A stretch of 12,215 bases of DNA from Syntrophomonas sp. UBA4807 (GTDB taxonomy: Bacteria; Bacillota; Syntrophomonadia; Syntrophomonadales; Syntrophomonadaceae): assembly GCA_002402575.1 (NCBI GenBank), contig DHGD01000157.1, positions 33,492 to 45,706 of the forward strand, given 5' to 3'. The notes beneath the pieces are model-generated. The model saw nothing but the letters and a program-made list of their open reading frames with translations. It did no database searches and was not told where the DNA came from. Made by a program: the position numbers and the translations under genes. Of the stretch, positions 6,230-12,183 are shown piece after piece; within the stretch, counting starts at the first letter, position 1, and every line of letters begins with the position of its first letter.

Positions 6230-6889
6230 CTAGGAAGATCTGCCTATGCTGCGGTAAAGCAGGTAGGAGTACAGATAAGTACCAACTGTGACCAGTAAAA
6301 TCAAACCTATCACCAGGTTGAAGAGCGGTTTGCCGGTGAGAACAAATCCTGCCGCCATAATCACCAGTCCGGTTACAAAGAATCCCCATCCTCCAACGCG
6401 ATGGGTTTTTCTCCATACTTCATCAGAAGACAGCGTCCAGGGGGTTTTTATGCCCACGAAAAAGTTGCTGCGCACTTTGGTCATATAGTTGCCCAAGACC
6501 ATAAATAACAGCCCCATGCCCGCCATCATGTAGCGAGTGGACAGTATCTGCTCCTGGCTGCGCCCGCTTTGTATGCTAAAAACCAGTATAAAGGCCATAA
6601 AGGCGGTGCTGCCCAGTTTCATATACTGGTAGCTAGTGCTGAAGTAATCGTAATTTTTCCGGCGCGGGTCAAATCGGGGCAATAGATCCATGAACAAAGG
6701 GATGCCAATCACCAATGCCGCCAGCCACAACAACTGACTTTTGGCGGCAAAACGGTCGGGGATACCATCGGCGTTCCAATGTAGGGGGAAAGTTCCCGCT
6801 AGATCGGGATAAATCCACACTACCCATACAGCAGCCAGGACGGCCACAACATATGATAGCCAGAATATCAATGTGCGCTTTGAATTCAT
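6230..6889 (-). CDS. sdpI: SdpI-family membrane protein
   Basis: A 219-residue protein with about six membrane spans (roughly 8-27, 52-71, 93-108, 119-135, 166-184, 189-213). The DUF1648 signature PLHWNADGIPDRFAAK lies at 35-50. The SdpI-domain signature is at about 134-164 (NYMTKVRSNFFVGIKTPWT then WRKTHR). In Bacillus subtilis SdpI gives immunity to the SDP cannibalism toxin and, when occupied by it, recruits the repressor SdpR to the membrane. The gene overlaps the upstream ArsR-type gene by 4 bp (ATGA), the same pairing as sdpR/sdpI. No toxin gene is visible, and many SdpI-family members have no known toxin, so immunity is inferred from family and partner only. Confidence 0.88.
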   Translation of the reverse strand: MNSKRTLIFWLSYVVAVLAAVWVVWIYPDLAGTFPLHWNADGIPDRFAAKSQLLWLAALVIGIPLFMDLLPRFDPRRKNYDYFSTSYQYMKLGSTAFMAFILVFSIQSGRSQEQILSTRYMMAGMGLLFMVLGNYMTKVRSNFFVGIKTPWTLSSDEVWRKTHRVGGWGFFVTGLVIMAAGFVLTGKPLFNLVIGLILLVTVGTYLYSYLLYRSIGRSS

Positions 6890-7152
6890 GCTTTAGCCCC
6901 CCGCAATATGTTGTAGAAACCCAGTAAGGCTTCCTCCAGCACGGATAAGTTCAGGTAGTACTTGATGAATTGGCCTTCCCTCTCTGCAGTAACCAGCTCT
7001 GCGGTTCTTAGCAGTTTGAGATGATGGCTGACCGAAGGCTGACTCATATCGAAGTGAGCCGCGATATCGCCTGCGGTCATACCGCCCTCACGAAGCAGTT
7101 CCATTATCCTGCGCCGGGTCGGATCGGACAGGGCCTGGAAAACCCCGTTCAT
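6886..7152 (-). CDS. sdpR: ArsR/SdpR-family repressor
   Basis: An 88-residue winged-helix protein: MNGVFQALSDPTRRRIMELL at the start, a helix-turn-helix at about 26-50 with recognition helix SQPSVSHHLKLLRTAELV, and a wing at REGQFIKYYLN (59-68). It lacks the cysteine metal site (CVC) of metal-sensing ArsR proteins, which agrees with SdpR-type regulators that respond to a membrane partner. The ATG is preceded by GAGGAGGTG at good spacing; the open frame extends much further upstream but has no better site and runs through the operator. The next gene is the sdpI-like membrane protein, overlapping by 4 bp. Probably autoregulated through the dyad at 7169-7196. Confidence 0.9.
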   Translation of the reverse strand: MNGVFQALSDPTRRRIMELLREGGMTAGDIAAHFDMSQPSVSHHLKLLRTAELVTAEREGQFIKYYLNLSVLEEALLGFYNILRGAKA

Positions 7153-7168
7153 AAGTACACCTCCTCTT

Positions 7169-7196
7169 ATATATAGATATTTTTCTATATATCTAT
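7169..7196. promoter_or_regulatory. Interleaved dyad operator of sdpR-sdpI
   Basis: ATATATAG at 7169-7176 is the inverse of CTATATAT at 7185-7192, and ATAGATAT at 7173-7180 is the inverse of ATATCTAT at 7189-7196. Both dyads have 8-bp spacers and are shifted by 4 bp. They lie just downstream of the -10 of the sdpR promoter, an effective place for repression, and AT-rich dyads are typical of ArsR-family operators. Confidence 0.65.
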
Positions 7197-7223
7197 TGTA
7201 CTTGGAGGCAGTCCGGCTGTCAA
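7195..7223 (-). promoter_or_regulatory. SigA-type promoter of sdpR-sdpI
   Basis: On the minus strand a perfect -35 TTGACA (7223-7218) is followed after exactly 17 bases by TACAAT (7200-7195), five of six to consensus. The start site would be near 7188, inside the operator dyad. Confidence 0.8.
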
Positions 7224-7321
7224 TAATTACCCGGCCTGGATACGGCAAAAGCGGGTGTATAAAAAAGGCTGCTTTATTCAAACTAAAGGTGAAAAATTCT
7301 ATCGCAAGGGAGTGTATTTTA

Positions 7322-7771
7322 ATGAGAAAAGACCTCGGCCCCTGGTCACCGGGCAGAAGCATGATGCCGTCAGAGTTTTTGAAAGGAACCTTTGGCAACG
7401 GTTTTCTGGAAGATTTTTTTAATAACAGTTTTATGGCCGGATTTTCCTCTACCATGAGAACCGATGTCAAAGAAGCGGAGGACAATTATATACTGGAAAT
7501 TGAGATGCCGGGTTACGCCAGGGAGGATATCCAGGTGGTATGCACAGATGGCCGGGTGACCGTGTCGGCCCAGCATATGCAGCAGAACGAAGAACAAAAG
7601 CAAAATATGCTGCGCCAAGAGCGTTATTGGGGCAAGGTTTCGCGCTCCTACAATTTTGAAGGCATCGATGAAGAAATGGTCAGTGCGGAATACAAAGACG
7701 GTATTCTCAAAATAACCGTGCCTAAACAACAGGGAAGCACGCAGCGCAAGAAAATGATTGATATCCATTAG
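7322..7771 (+). CDS. hsp20: Hsp20 small heat-shock protein
   Basis: A 149-residue small heat-shock protein. The alpha-crystallin domain covers about 45-135: RTDVKEAEDNYILEIEMPGY, the loop with RYWGKVSRSYNF, and the hallmark AEYKDGILKITVP at 122-134 (A-x-x-x-D-G-I-L). The tail carries the I-x-I motif (IDI at 146-148) used in oligomer assembly. Hsp20 proteins are ATP-independent holdases for unfolding proteins. The ATG is preceded by AAGGGAGTG; the frame extends upstream to 7196 but that part crosses the sdpR promoter and is not convincing. No CIRCE element (TTAGCACTC dyad) is visible. A TATAAA at 7258 is the only weak promoter hint. It is a single gene, divergent from sdpR, closed by a terminator. 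Confidence 0.93.
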   Translation: MRKDLGPWSPGRSMMPSEFLKGTFGNGFLEDFFNNSFMAGFSSTMRTDVKEAEDNYILEIEMPGYAREDIQVVCTDGRVTVSAQHMQQNEEQKQNMLRQERYWGKVSRSYNFEGIDEEMVSAEYKDGILKITVPKQQGSTQRKKMIDIH

Positions 7772-7787
7772 AACTTAAACTCACGGT

Positions 7788-7820
7788 CCAGCACTCCGCA
7801 ACAGGGTGCTGGGCTTTTTT
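7788..7820 (+). terminator. Terminator of hsp20
   Basis: CCAGCAC at 7788-7794 pairs with GTGCTGG at 7806-7812, followed by GCTTTTTT. It lies 17 bp past the stop codon. Confidence 0.88.
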
Positions 7821-7873
7821 GTCTGGCCCGGCGGCTATACTTGCTTAAGGACGCTTTGAGCCCGTCTTTGGCG

Positions 7874-7902
7874 TTGCTGTTATCTTTAAAATCGGCGATA
7901 AT
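7874..7902 (+). promoter_or_regulatory. SigA-type promoter of the CDF exporter gene
   Basis: TTGCTG at 7874-7879 is followed after 17 bases by GATAAT at 7897-7902, five of six to the -10 consensus. The start site would be near 7909, giving a leader of about 148 bases before the CDF start. Confidence 0.55.
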
Positions 7903-7941
7903 TTTATAAGGTTTGTATCAGGCATGGAATATATTGGCTGT

Positions 7942-8038
7942 GCCGCGAAAACCACCCCGCAAAACCGAGGCCTGGGGAACAGCCTCCGGGAACGCTGTAC
8001 CGCAGTAATACACCCGCTGTTGGGGTGGCCGTTTTGGC
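7942..8038 (+). ncRNA. Structured 5' leader of the CDF gene, riboswitch candidate
   Basis: The two ends of this stretch can pair over a long range: GCC 7942-7944 with GGC 8036-8038, AAAA 7948-7951 with TTTT 8032-8035, and CCACCCC 7952-7958 with GGGGTGG 8022-8028, separated by 3-base bulges. Inside, CCGAGGC at 7965-7971 pairs with GCCTC and GG at 7982-7989 around one bulged C. The fold sits between a predicted promoter and the ribosome binding site (CGAGGT at 8047-8052) of a metal exporter. No terminator T-run follows, so any control would act on translation. I see neither the yybP-ykoY (manganese) nor the NiCo riboswitch core sequences. Structure is seen, function inferred. Confidence 0.45.
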
Positions 8039-8056
8039 AAAGTCCACGAGGTAAAC

Positions 8057-9265
8057 ATGACGAAGTTTTTGATTAAAAAATGGATAAAAAACTATGAGAA
8101 TGTATCCGACCGCAAGGTGCGCGAGTCCTACCTGGTGTTCGCCGGTATCCTGGGCATTTTTTGCAACCTGGTACTGTTCGCGGCCAAGCTTGCCATCGGA
8201 CTGTTAATAAACAGCATCGCGGTAGTATCGGATGCTTTCAATAACCTGACTGATATGGGTTCATCTCTGGTTTCCATACTGGGAGCAAAATTAAGCAACC
8301 GCCCGGCGGATGACGTCCATCCTTACGGGCACGGACGTTTTGAATATATCGCAGCCCTGGCGGTGGCTTTCATAATTTTCGCGGTCGGCTTAGAATTGGC
8401 AGGCAGTTCTTATGATAAGCTGCTTAACCCGGAAAAGGTGGCCTTCAGCCCGGCGGTATTGGTCATCCTGATCCTCACCGTACTGGTCAAGTTGTGGATG
8501 TTTTTCTTCAATTCCTATATCGGCAAGGCTGTCAATTCCAGTATCAGCAGGGCCAATGCCTTTGACAGTCTGAATGACTGTCTGGCCACGGGGTTGGTCA
8601 TTGTTTCCATGCTGATCGGCCTCTATGCCGACTTCCCCGTAGACGGCTTGGCAGGTCTGTTGATATCCTTAATTATCCTTTATGCCGGTTTCGATATAGC
8701 CCGGGATACGGTAAATCTCCTTTTAGGTTCAGCCCCCGACTCAGTGCTGGTGGACAGCATCAACCAACTGGTGTCTTCGGGAAGTTGTGTGGTAGGCACT
8801 CATGACCTGGAAGTACACGATTACGGCCCCAGCCGAATGATAGCCTCCATTCACGCCGAAGTGCCGGATTATATGAATATTGTGGAAGTACATGGCTGCG
8901 TGGATACTTTGGAGAAAACGGTTAAAGATGAGCTAGGCATAAATATCATCATCCATATGGATCCCATTTGCACTGACACCGCCAAGATTGAGTCTGTAAA
9001 ATCCGCGGTAGTGAACTGCCTTCGCGAGGATTTGGGTCTGCAGGTGCGTAATTTCCGCATCGCCCAGGCGGAGAACAAAATAAACGTCATCTTTGACCTG
9101 GAGGTGGGAGCGGAAGTTCCTGTATCCCGCTATGCGAGTCTCGCAAAGAGAGTGCGCGATAAGATTGAGCAGAATTGTTCCGGATATGAAGTGGTAATCG
9201 ATCATATCGGCACTAATGATTACCTTCAAAGTCTTGACAAGCAGAACCTCAGCTTTTATAAATGA
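8057..9265 (+). CDS. Cation diffusion facilitator, manganese-type metal site
   Basis: A 402-residue CDF exporter with six predicted membrane spans between about residues 26 and 213 and conserved HPYGHGRFEY at 88-97. The transport site reads N62-x3-D66 in span 2 (DAFNNLTD) and D170-x3-D174 in span 5 (NAFDSLND). Zinc exporters carry His in span 5, while Asp there, with Asn/Asp in span 2, is the MntE-like manganese pattern; Mn2+ efflux is therefore the best prediction. The cytoplasmic part is long: a first ferredoxin-like domain at about 245-304 (HDLEVHDYGPSRMIASIHAEV ending IHMDP) and a second at about 326-385. Usual CDFs are near 300 residues with one. The protein should swap metal for protons at the cell membrane. 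The start ATG follows CGAGGT. It stands alone behind a structured leader. Confidence 0.9.
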   Translation: MTKFLIKKWIKNYENVSDRKVRESYLVFAGILGIFCNLVLFAAKLAIGLLINSIAVVSDAFNNLTDMGSSLVSILGAKLSNRPADDVHPYGHGRFEYIAALAVAFIIFAVGLELAGSSYDKLLNPEKVAFSPAVLVILILTVLVKLWMFFFNSYIGKAVNSSISRANAFDSLNDCLATGLVIVSMLIGLYADFPVDGLAGLLISLIILYAGFDIARDTVNLLLGSAPDSVLVDSINQLVSSGSCVVGTHDLEVHDYGPSRMIASIHAEVPDYMNIVEVHGCVDTLEKTVKDELGINIIIHMDPICTDTAKIESVKSAVVNCLREDLGLQVRNFRIAQAENKINVIFDLEVGAEVPVSRYASLAKRVRDKIEQNCSGYEVVIDHIGTNDYLQSLDKQNLSFYK

Positions 9266-9274
9266 GGAACGGGC

Positions 9275-9307
9275 AAAGGCTTCCCCATTTATATTTGGCG
9301 CCTTTTT
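9275..9307 (+). terminator. Possible terminator of the CDF gene
   Basis: AAAGGC at 9275-9280 pairs with GCCTTT at 9300-9305, and the T-run continues to 9307. The loop is 19 bases and the stem AT-rich at one end, so it is a modest candidate, 10 bp past the stop. Confidence 0.4.
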
Positions 9308-9355
9308 CTGCACATACCAAAAAGACTACCGCCACCATGCAGCGATGCGCCAATG

Positions 9356-9373
9356 CTGAAGCTGTGGCTTCAG
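9356..9373. repeat. CTGAAGC/GCTTCAG hairpin
   Basis: A perfect 7-bp stem with a 4-base TGTG loop in the region between the CDF gene and the sigma-54 unit. No T-run follows. Role unknown. Confidence 0.4.
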
Positions 9374-9416
9374 GTACTGTGCTACTATTCCAGCCTTTCC
9401 ACAACCGTCTCATTAG

Positions 9417-9455
9417 TGTATCAAATCCGCCTGATTTTGATACATTATTGATACA
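9417..9455 (+). promoter_or_regulatory. Dyad and direct repeat, candidate activator (UAS) site
   Basis: TGTATCAAA at 9417-9425 is the exact inverse of TTTGATACA at 9436-9444, and the TTGATACATT half recurs 11 bp further on (9448-9457). The dyad centre is about 150 bp upstream of the predicted sigma-54 start site, the usual range for enhancer-binding activators. The 11-bp step puts the extra half-site on the same helix face. Activator identity is unknown. Confidence 0.55.
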
Positions 9456-9465
9456 TTTTTGTCAC

Positions 9466-9487
9466 GCCGGGCGTTGCCCGGCATTTT
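9466..9487 (+). terminator. GC-rich hairpin with ATTTT tail
   Basis: GCCGGGC at 9466-9472 pairs perfectly with GCCCGGC at 9476-9482 over a GTT loop, followed by ATTTTC. It may end read-through from the CDF gene before the sigma-54 promoter. The T-run is short. Confidence 0.5.
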
Positions 9488-9554
9488 CTGCCGGTTATCT
9501 TCCAATCCCCGCGCAACGCCGTCTATAAATCATTTTAACCCTTATTTGCTGTTT

Positions 9555-9570
9555 TGGCACGGTGTTTGCA
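9555..9570 (+). promoter_or_regulatory. Sigma-54 (-24/-12) promoter
   Basis: TGGCACG, four bases, then TTGCA: a full match to the sigma-54 consensus TGGCACG-N4-TTGCA/T, with the GG and GC dinucleotides exactly 10 bases apart. Transcription would start near 9581, about 49 bases before the ATG at 9630, and the gene has AGGAGG at 9615-9620. Confidence 0.85.
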
Positions 9571-9629
9571 TGATAATATGTTAAACGTTTCACATGGTAA
9601 TCGTAATACTGTAAAGGAGGGATAATATA

Positions 9630-9998
9630 ATGGCTGAATTATTATTAAACATTGATACCGGATCGCAAAACCGAGTTGAGGAAAAGAACGCTTCCAGAAT
9701 CGACCATCTCACCCTGGTTCCGAACCCTGCTTTGCAAGGCCGTATGGAGAGGGAGAAGCTGGAGCAGGCCCTGGCTTATTTCTATGCCAACGGCGGACCG
9801 GTCTTGGAGGAAAAGGATGGTGTTATTATGAGTTCTATCGCCACAATCAGTCATAATAAGCCCCGCAACACAAAAAAACAGGCCAAGCAAACGGTAGCAT
9901 TGCTGACCCCAGAGGGCCCTAAAAAGGTGTCTATTGACTACCTGAACGAAAGATTGGCTTATTTTTACAGCCATGGCGGTCCGGTTATGGACATCTAA
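9630..9998 (+). CDS. Small unrecognised protein with duplicated LAYFYxxGGPV motif
   Basis: A 122-residue protein of no family I recognise. It contains two copies of a 16-residue motif: LEQALAYFYANGGPVL at 44-59 and LNERLAYFYSHGGPVM at 105-120, identical at 10 of 16 positions and 61 residues apart. The second copy almost ends the protein. Between them is a basic, Lys/Thr/Gln-rich linker (about 74-100). No signal peptide, membrane span or cysteine is present, so it is probably cytoplasmic. The helix-like first half and GGPV turn suggest a small binding unit used twice, which is inference. AGGAGG lies 9 bases before the ATG. The gene is monocistronic, expressed from a consensus sigma-54 promoter and closed by a strong terminator, so it should be made only under a specific activator signal. 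Confidence 0.85.
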   Translation: MAELLLNIDTGSQNRVEEKNASRIDHLTLVPNPALQGRMEREKLEQALAYFYANGGPVLEEKDGVIMSSIATISHNKPRNTKKQAKQTVALLTPEGPKKVSIDYLNERLAYFYSHGGPVMDI

Positions 9999-10078
9999 CG
10001 CCGCGCCAAGCACAGCACCGCAGCATTTCGAGTCAGCATCGCAGCCAGCTAGGAAATCGCCCCTTGTTTTCATAGCGG

Positions 10079-10111
10079 CGCCCCCGTTCAAACGGGGGCG
10101 TGTGTTTTTTT
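10079..10111 (+). terminator. Strong terminator of the sigma-54-controlled gene
   Basis: CGCCCCCGTT at 10079-10088 pairs with AACGGGGGCG at 10091-10100 (inner pairs probably open to give a normal loop), followed by TGTG and seven T residues. It lies 80 bp past the stop. The minus strand side has no T-run, so it serves the plus strand. Confidence 0.9.
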
Positions 10112-10145
10112 GCATATTACGAATATGGCACGGATTAGATCCTAT

Positions 10146-11810
10146 TCAGTTGTGGTTCGGATGCCAGATTGCCTTATCCATATATTGAAACGCCGCATAG
10201 TTCTGATGTGCTGGAAATATAACCGAAATGCTGGTTCCAGCCTCCCCGGTCTGTATCTCGATGCGGGCCCGATGGCGATGGGCGATGCTGAAGCAAACCG
10301 GCAGTCCCAGACCGGTGCCTTCAGGCTTGGTGGTAACAAAGGGGGTGCCGATGCGCTCCATCAGATCATCGTCTATACCCGCCCCCTGATCACTGACCAT
10401 CAGTATGACCTCATCCCCCTGCTGCCAGGTCTTGATGGAGAGAGCGCCCCCGGCGGGCATGGACTCAAGGCCGTTATGGCACAGGTTTACTATCAACTGG
10501 CGGATCTCCTTTTCATCGAGGAGCACGGGGTCAACCGGCCCTAATTCCATTACAAGGTTCTTGTCCCCATGCAGGACTTCGGCGGATAACAAGGGATAAA
10601 TTGTGTGGATGATATCATTGAGGGAGTTGGGGCGCAGCTCCACCGACTTATTTCCAGCCAGATTGAGGAAAACAGATATTATGTCATTGGCACGATCCAA
10701 TTCGCTTATCATCAATTCATAATACACTTTGTTGCCGCTGTTATCCTCATGGGCCAAAAGCTGTAAAAATCCCCGCACCGCAGTCATGGGGTTTCTGATT
10801 TCATGTCCGATAGAAGCGGCCATTTCACCTACTAGGTTGAGGCGGTCAAGGCGTCTCATCTCTTTTTGTAAATTTACCAACTCGGTCACATCTGTTACCA
10901 CGGAAAGTATCAGTCGCTGCCCGCCGACATCCAGTTGTTCAGTGGAGAGCAATCCGTGACGGGCCTGGCCGCTTTTGGTCTGAAAGCCCACCTTAAGATT
11001 GCGCAAGTCGCCCTGCAGTTCAAGCCTGCCTTTATACAGGCTATCAGGTTCGGGGGTATACAGATCCATCAAAGAGCTTAAATCGGCCCGCTCATAGCCC
11101 GTTAATTCCAGCCAGCAGTGGTTGACGTCCACCAGCCCGCCTTCGGGCAGGCTGCGGACAGACATCAGATTGGGGCTAAGCGCAAACAGTCTGCGAAAAT
11201 GTTCTTTGGTTAATTTGTGTTCTTCTATCTCCCGCTGCAATTCGCAGTTGGTGAGCAGCAGTTCCCGGGTGCGTTCCTCCACCATCCTCTCCAGGTTATT
11301 ATTGACGAAGTTGAGTTGATTATAGGCGGCTTCGAGTTCGCGGGTTTTTTGCTGCAGCAATCCGCTCTGGGTCTCGACCTCGTCATAATAGGCCTGATAG
11401 TCTATCAGGGCTTCAACCTTCAAGCGCAGGGTTTGAGGATTAAAGGGCTTAAAGATGTAATCGGTGGCCCCAACGGCGTATCCCCGCTCTACATGCTCCA
11501 TGGCCCGGTTGATGGCGGTGATAAAGATAATCGGGATCTGGCGGCTCTTAAGGCGGGCTTTGATCAGCCAGGCGGTTTCAAAGCCGTCCATATCCGGCAT
11601 CTGCACATCCATCAGAATCAGCGCGAAGTCCTGCTGCGTAATTTGTTGCAGAGCCTCCCGGCCCGATGTGACTGAACAGATTTTATAGCGCGGAGAGGCC
11701 AGTATGGCTTCTATTGCTGCCAGATTTTCAGCGTTGTCATCCACAGACAGCACATGTACCAGGTGCTCGCGCTTGGCGTTAGATTTTATTGCCGGCATAA
11801 ATGGTCTCAT
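10146..11810 (-). CDS. Soluble hybrid histidine kinase, REC-PAS-HisKA-HATPase
   Basis: A 554-residue signalling protein with no membrane span. An N-terminal receiver domain at about 18-138 has acidic residues D24/D25, phospho-acceptor D68 (LMDVQMPDMDG), T98 and K121. A coiled coil at about 145-205 leads to a PAS domain at about 205-315. The dimerisation/phosphotransfer domain at about 322-388 has H336 in SIGHEIRNPMTAVRGFLQLL. The ATPase domain runs to about 534, with N442/N446 in the N box, G1 SDQGAGID at 473-480 and G2 GTGLGLPV at 498-505. All catalytic residues are present. The HEIRNP(x)TA(x)(x)GFLQLL box is typical of Firmicute sporulation kinases such as KinA/KinE, so a developmental role is possible but unproven. 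GGGGAG lies about 5 bases before the ATG. No partner regulator is adjacent. Confidence 0.92.
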   Translation of the reverse strand: MRPFMPAIKSNAKREHLVHVLSVDDNAENLAAIEAILASPRYKICSVTSGREALQQITQQDFALILMDVQMPDMDGFETAWLIKARLKSRQIPIIFITAINRAMEHVERGYAVGATDYIFKPFNPQTLRLKVEALIDYQAYYDEVETQSGLLQQKTRELEAAYNQLNFVNNNLERMVEERTRELLLTNCELQREIEEHKLTKEHFRRLFALSPNLMSVRSLPEGGLVDVNHCWLELTGYERADLSSLMDLYTPEPDSLYKGRLELQGDLRNLKVGFQTKSGQARHGLLSTEQLDVGGQRLILSVVTDVTELVNLQKEMRRLDRLNLVGEMAASIGHEIRNPMTAVRGFLQLLAHEDNSGNKVYYELMISELDRANDIISVFLNLAGNKSVELRPNSLNDIIHTIYPLLSAEVLHGDKNLVMELGPVDPVLLDEKEIRQLIVNLCHNGLESMPAGGALSIKTWQQGDEVILMVSDQGAGIDDDLMERIGTPFVTTKPEGTGLGLPVCFSIAHRHRARIEIQTGEAGTSISVIFPAHQNYAAFQYMDKAIWHPNHN

Positions 11811-12117
11811 TATACTCCCCGCCTCTGATATTCTCTAAACCTCGCTTTGCTCCCCAGCACCGGATGGCTCATTCTTGCCAGGCTTTCGTAAAACAGCCTC
11901 TAAGCCGCTGCTGCAGGTTTAAATCGGAGTTGAGAGGCGCTCCCTCCCCTCCCTGCAGTGGTTTTTTCGCCCTAAAATCAATTTTAAACCCCAAACAGCG
12001 CAAAACATGTCGACTTTTGTTGTCTTGCTCTATATATTGACAATTCAATTACATTTTTACATTTTTCTTAATTTATCCAAGAGCATTGATAATTCTGTCA
12101 AATAGTGTTATTTACAG
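11811..12117. other. Intergenic region upstream of the hybrid kinase
   Basis: About 300 bases without a convincing gene. It contains a purine-rich (minus strand) block of G runs around 11938-11960 and an AT-rich part from about 12030 with tandem TTTACATTTT. A possible kinase promoter on the minus strand is TTGACA (12101-12096), 18 bases, then GATAAA. It is weak and about 260 bp from the gene. A 79-codon open frame at 11801-12040 on the plus strand lacks a ribosome binding site and I do not call it. Confidence 0.4.
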
Positions 12118-12147
12118 AAAAAAGCCATCTCCGCGTACGGAGATGGC
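12118..12147 (-). terminator. Terminator of the right-edge minus-strand gene
   Basis: GCCATCTCCG at 12124-12133 pairs perfectly with CGGAGATGGC at 12138-12147 over a 4-base loop. On the minus strand it is followed by six T residues (12123-12118). Confidence 0.9.
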
Positions 12148-12167
12148 GAGCAGAAAGAAAACTGCGT

Positions 12168-12183
12168 CAGCCTAATTAGGCTG
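12168..12183. repeat. 16-bp perfect palindrome over a stop codon
   Basis: CAGCCTAATTAGGCTG is fully self-complementary and contains the predicted TAA stop of the right-edge gene. It has no loop, so it suits a dimeric protein site better than an RNA hairpin. It may be chance. Confidence 0.4.

Noticed and set aside
7196..7321. Longer Hsp20 start upstream of 7322
   Set aside because: The extra codons overlap the sdpR promoter and do not resemble Hsp20, while the ATG at 7322 has a ribosome binding site.
7225..7321. CIRCE/HrcA control of hsp20
   Set aside because: No TTAGCACTC-N9-GAGTGCTAA dyad or partial arm is present.
7942..8038. NiCo or yybP-ykoY riboswitch
   Set aside because: The conserved sequence blocks I recall for these classes are not present; kept only as an unassigned structured leader.
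10110..10544. 144-codon frame antisense to the hybrid kinase
   Set aside because: It starts near the kinase 3' end and otherwise lies opposite the conserved ATPase domain; no ribosome binding site.
12008..12014. Spo0A-box-like TGTCGAC upstream of the kinase
   Set aside because: The final base differs from the TGTCGAA consensus, the core is a plain palindrome, and there is only one copy.
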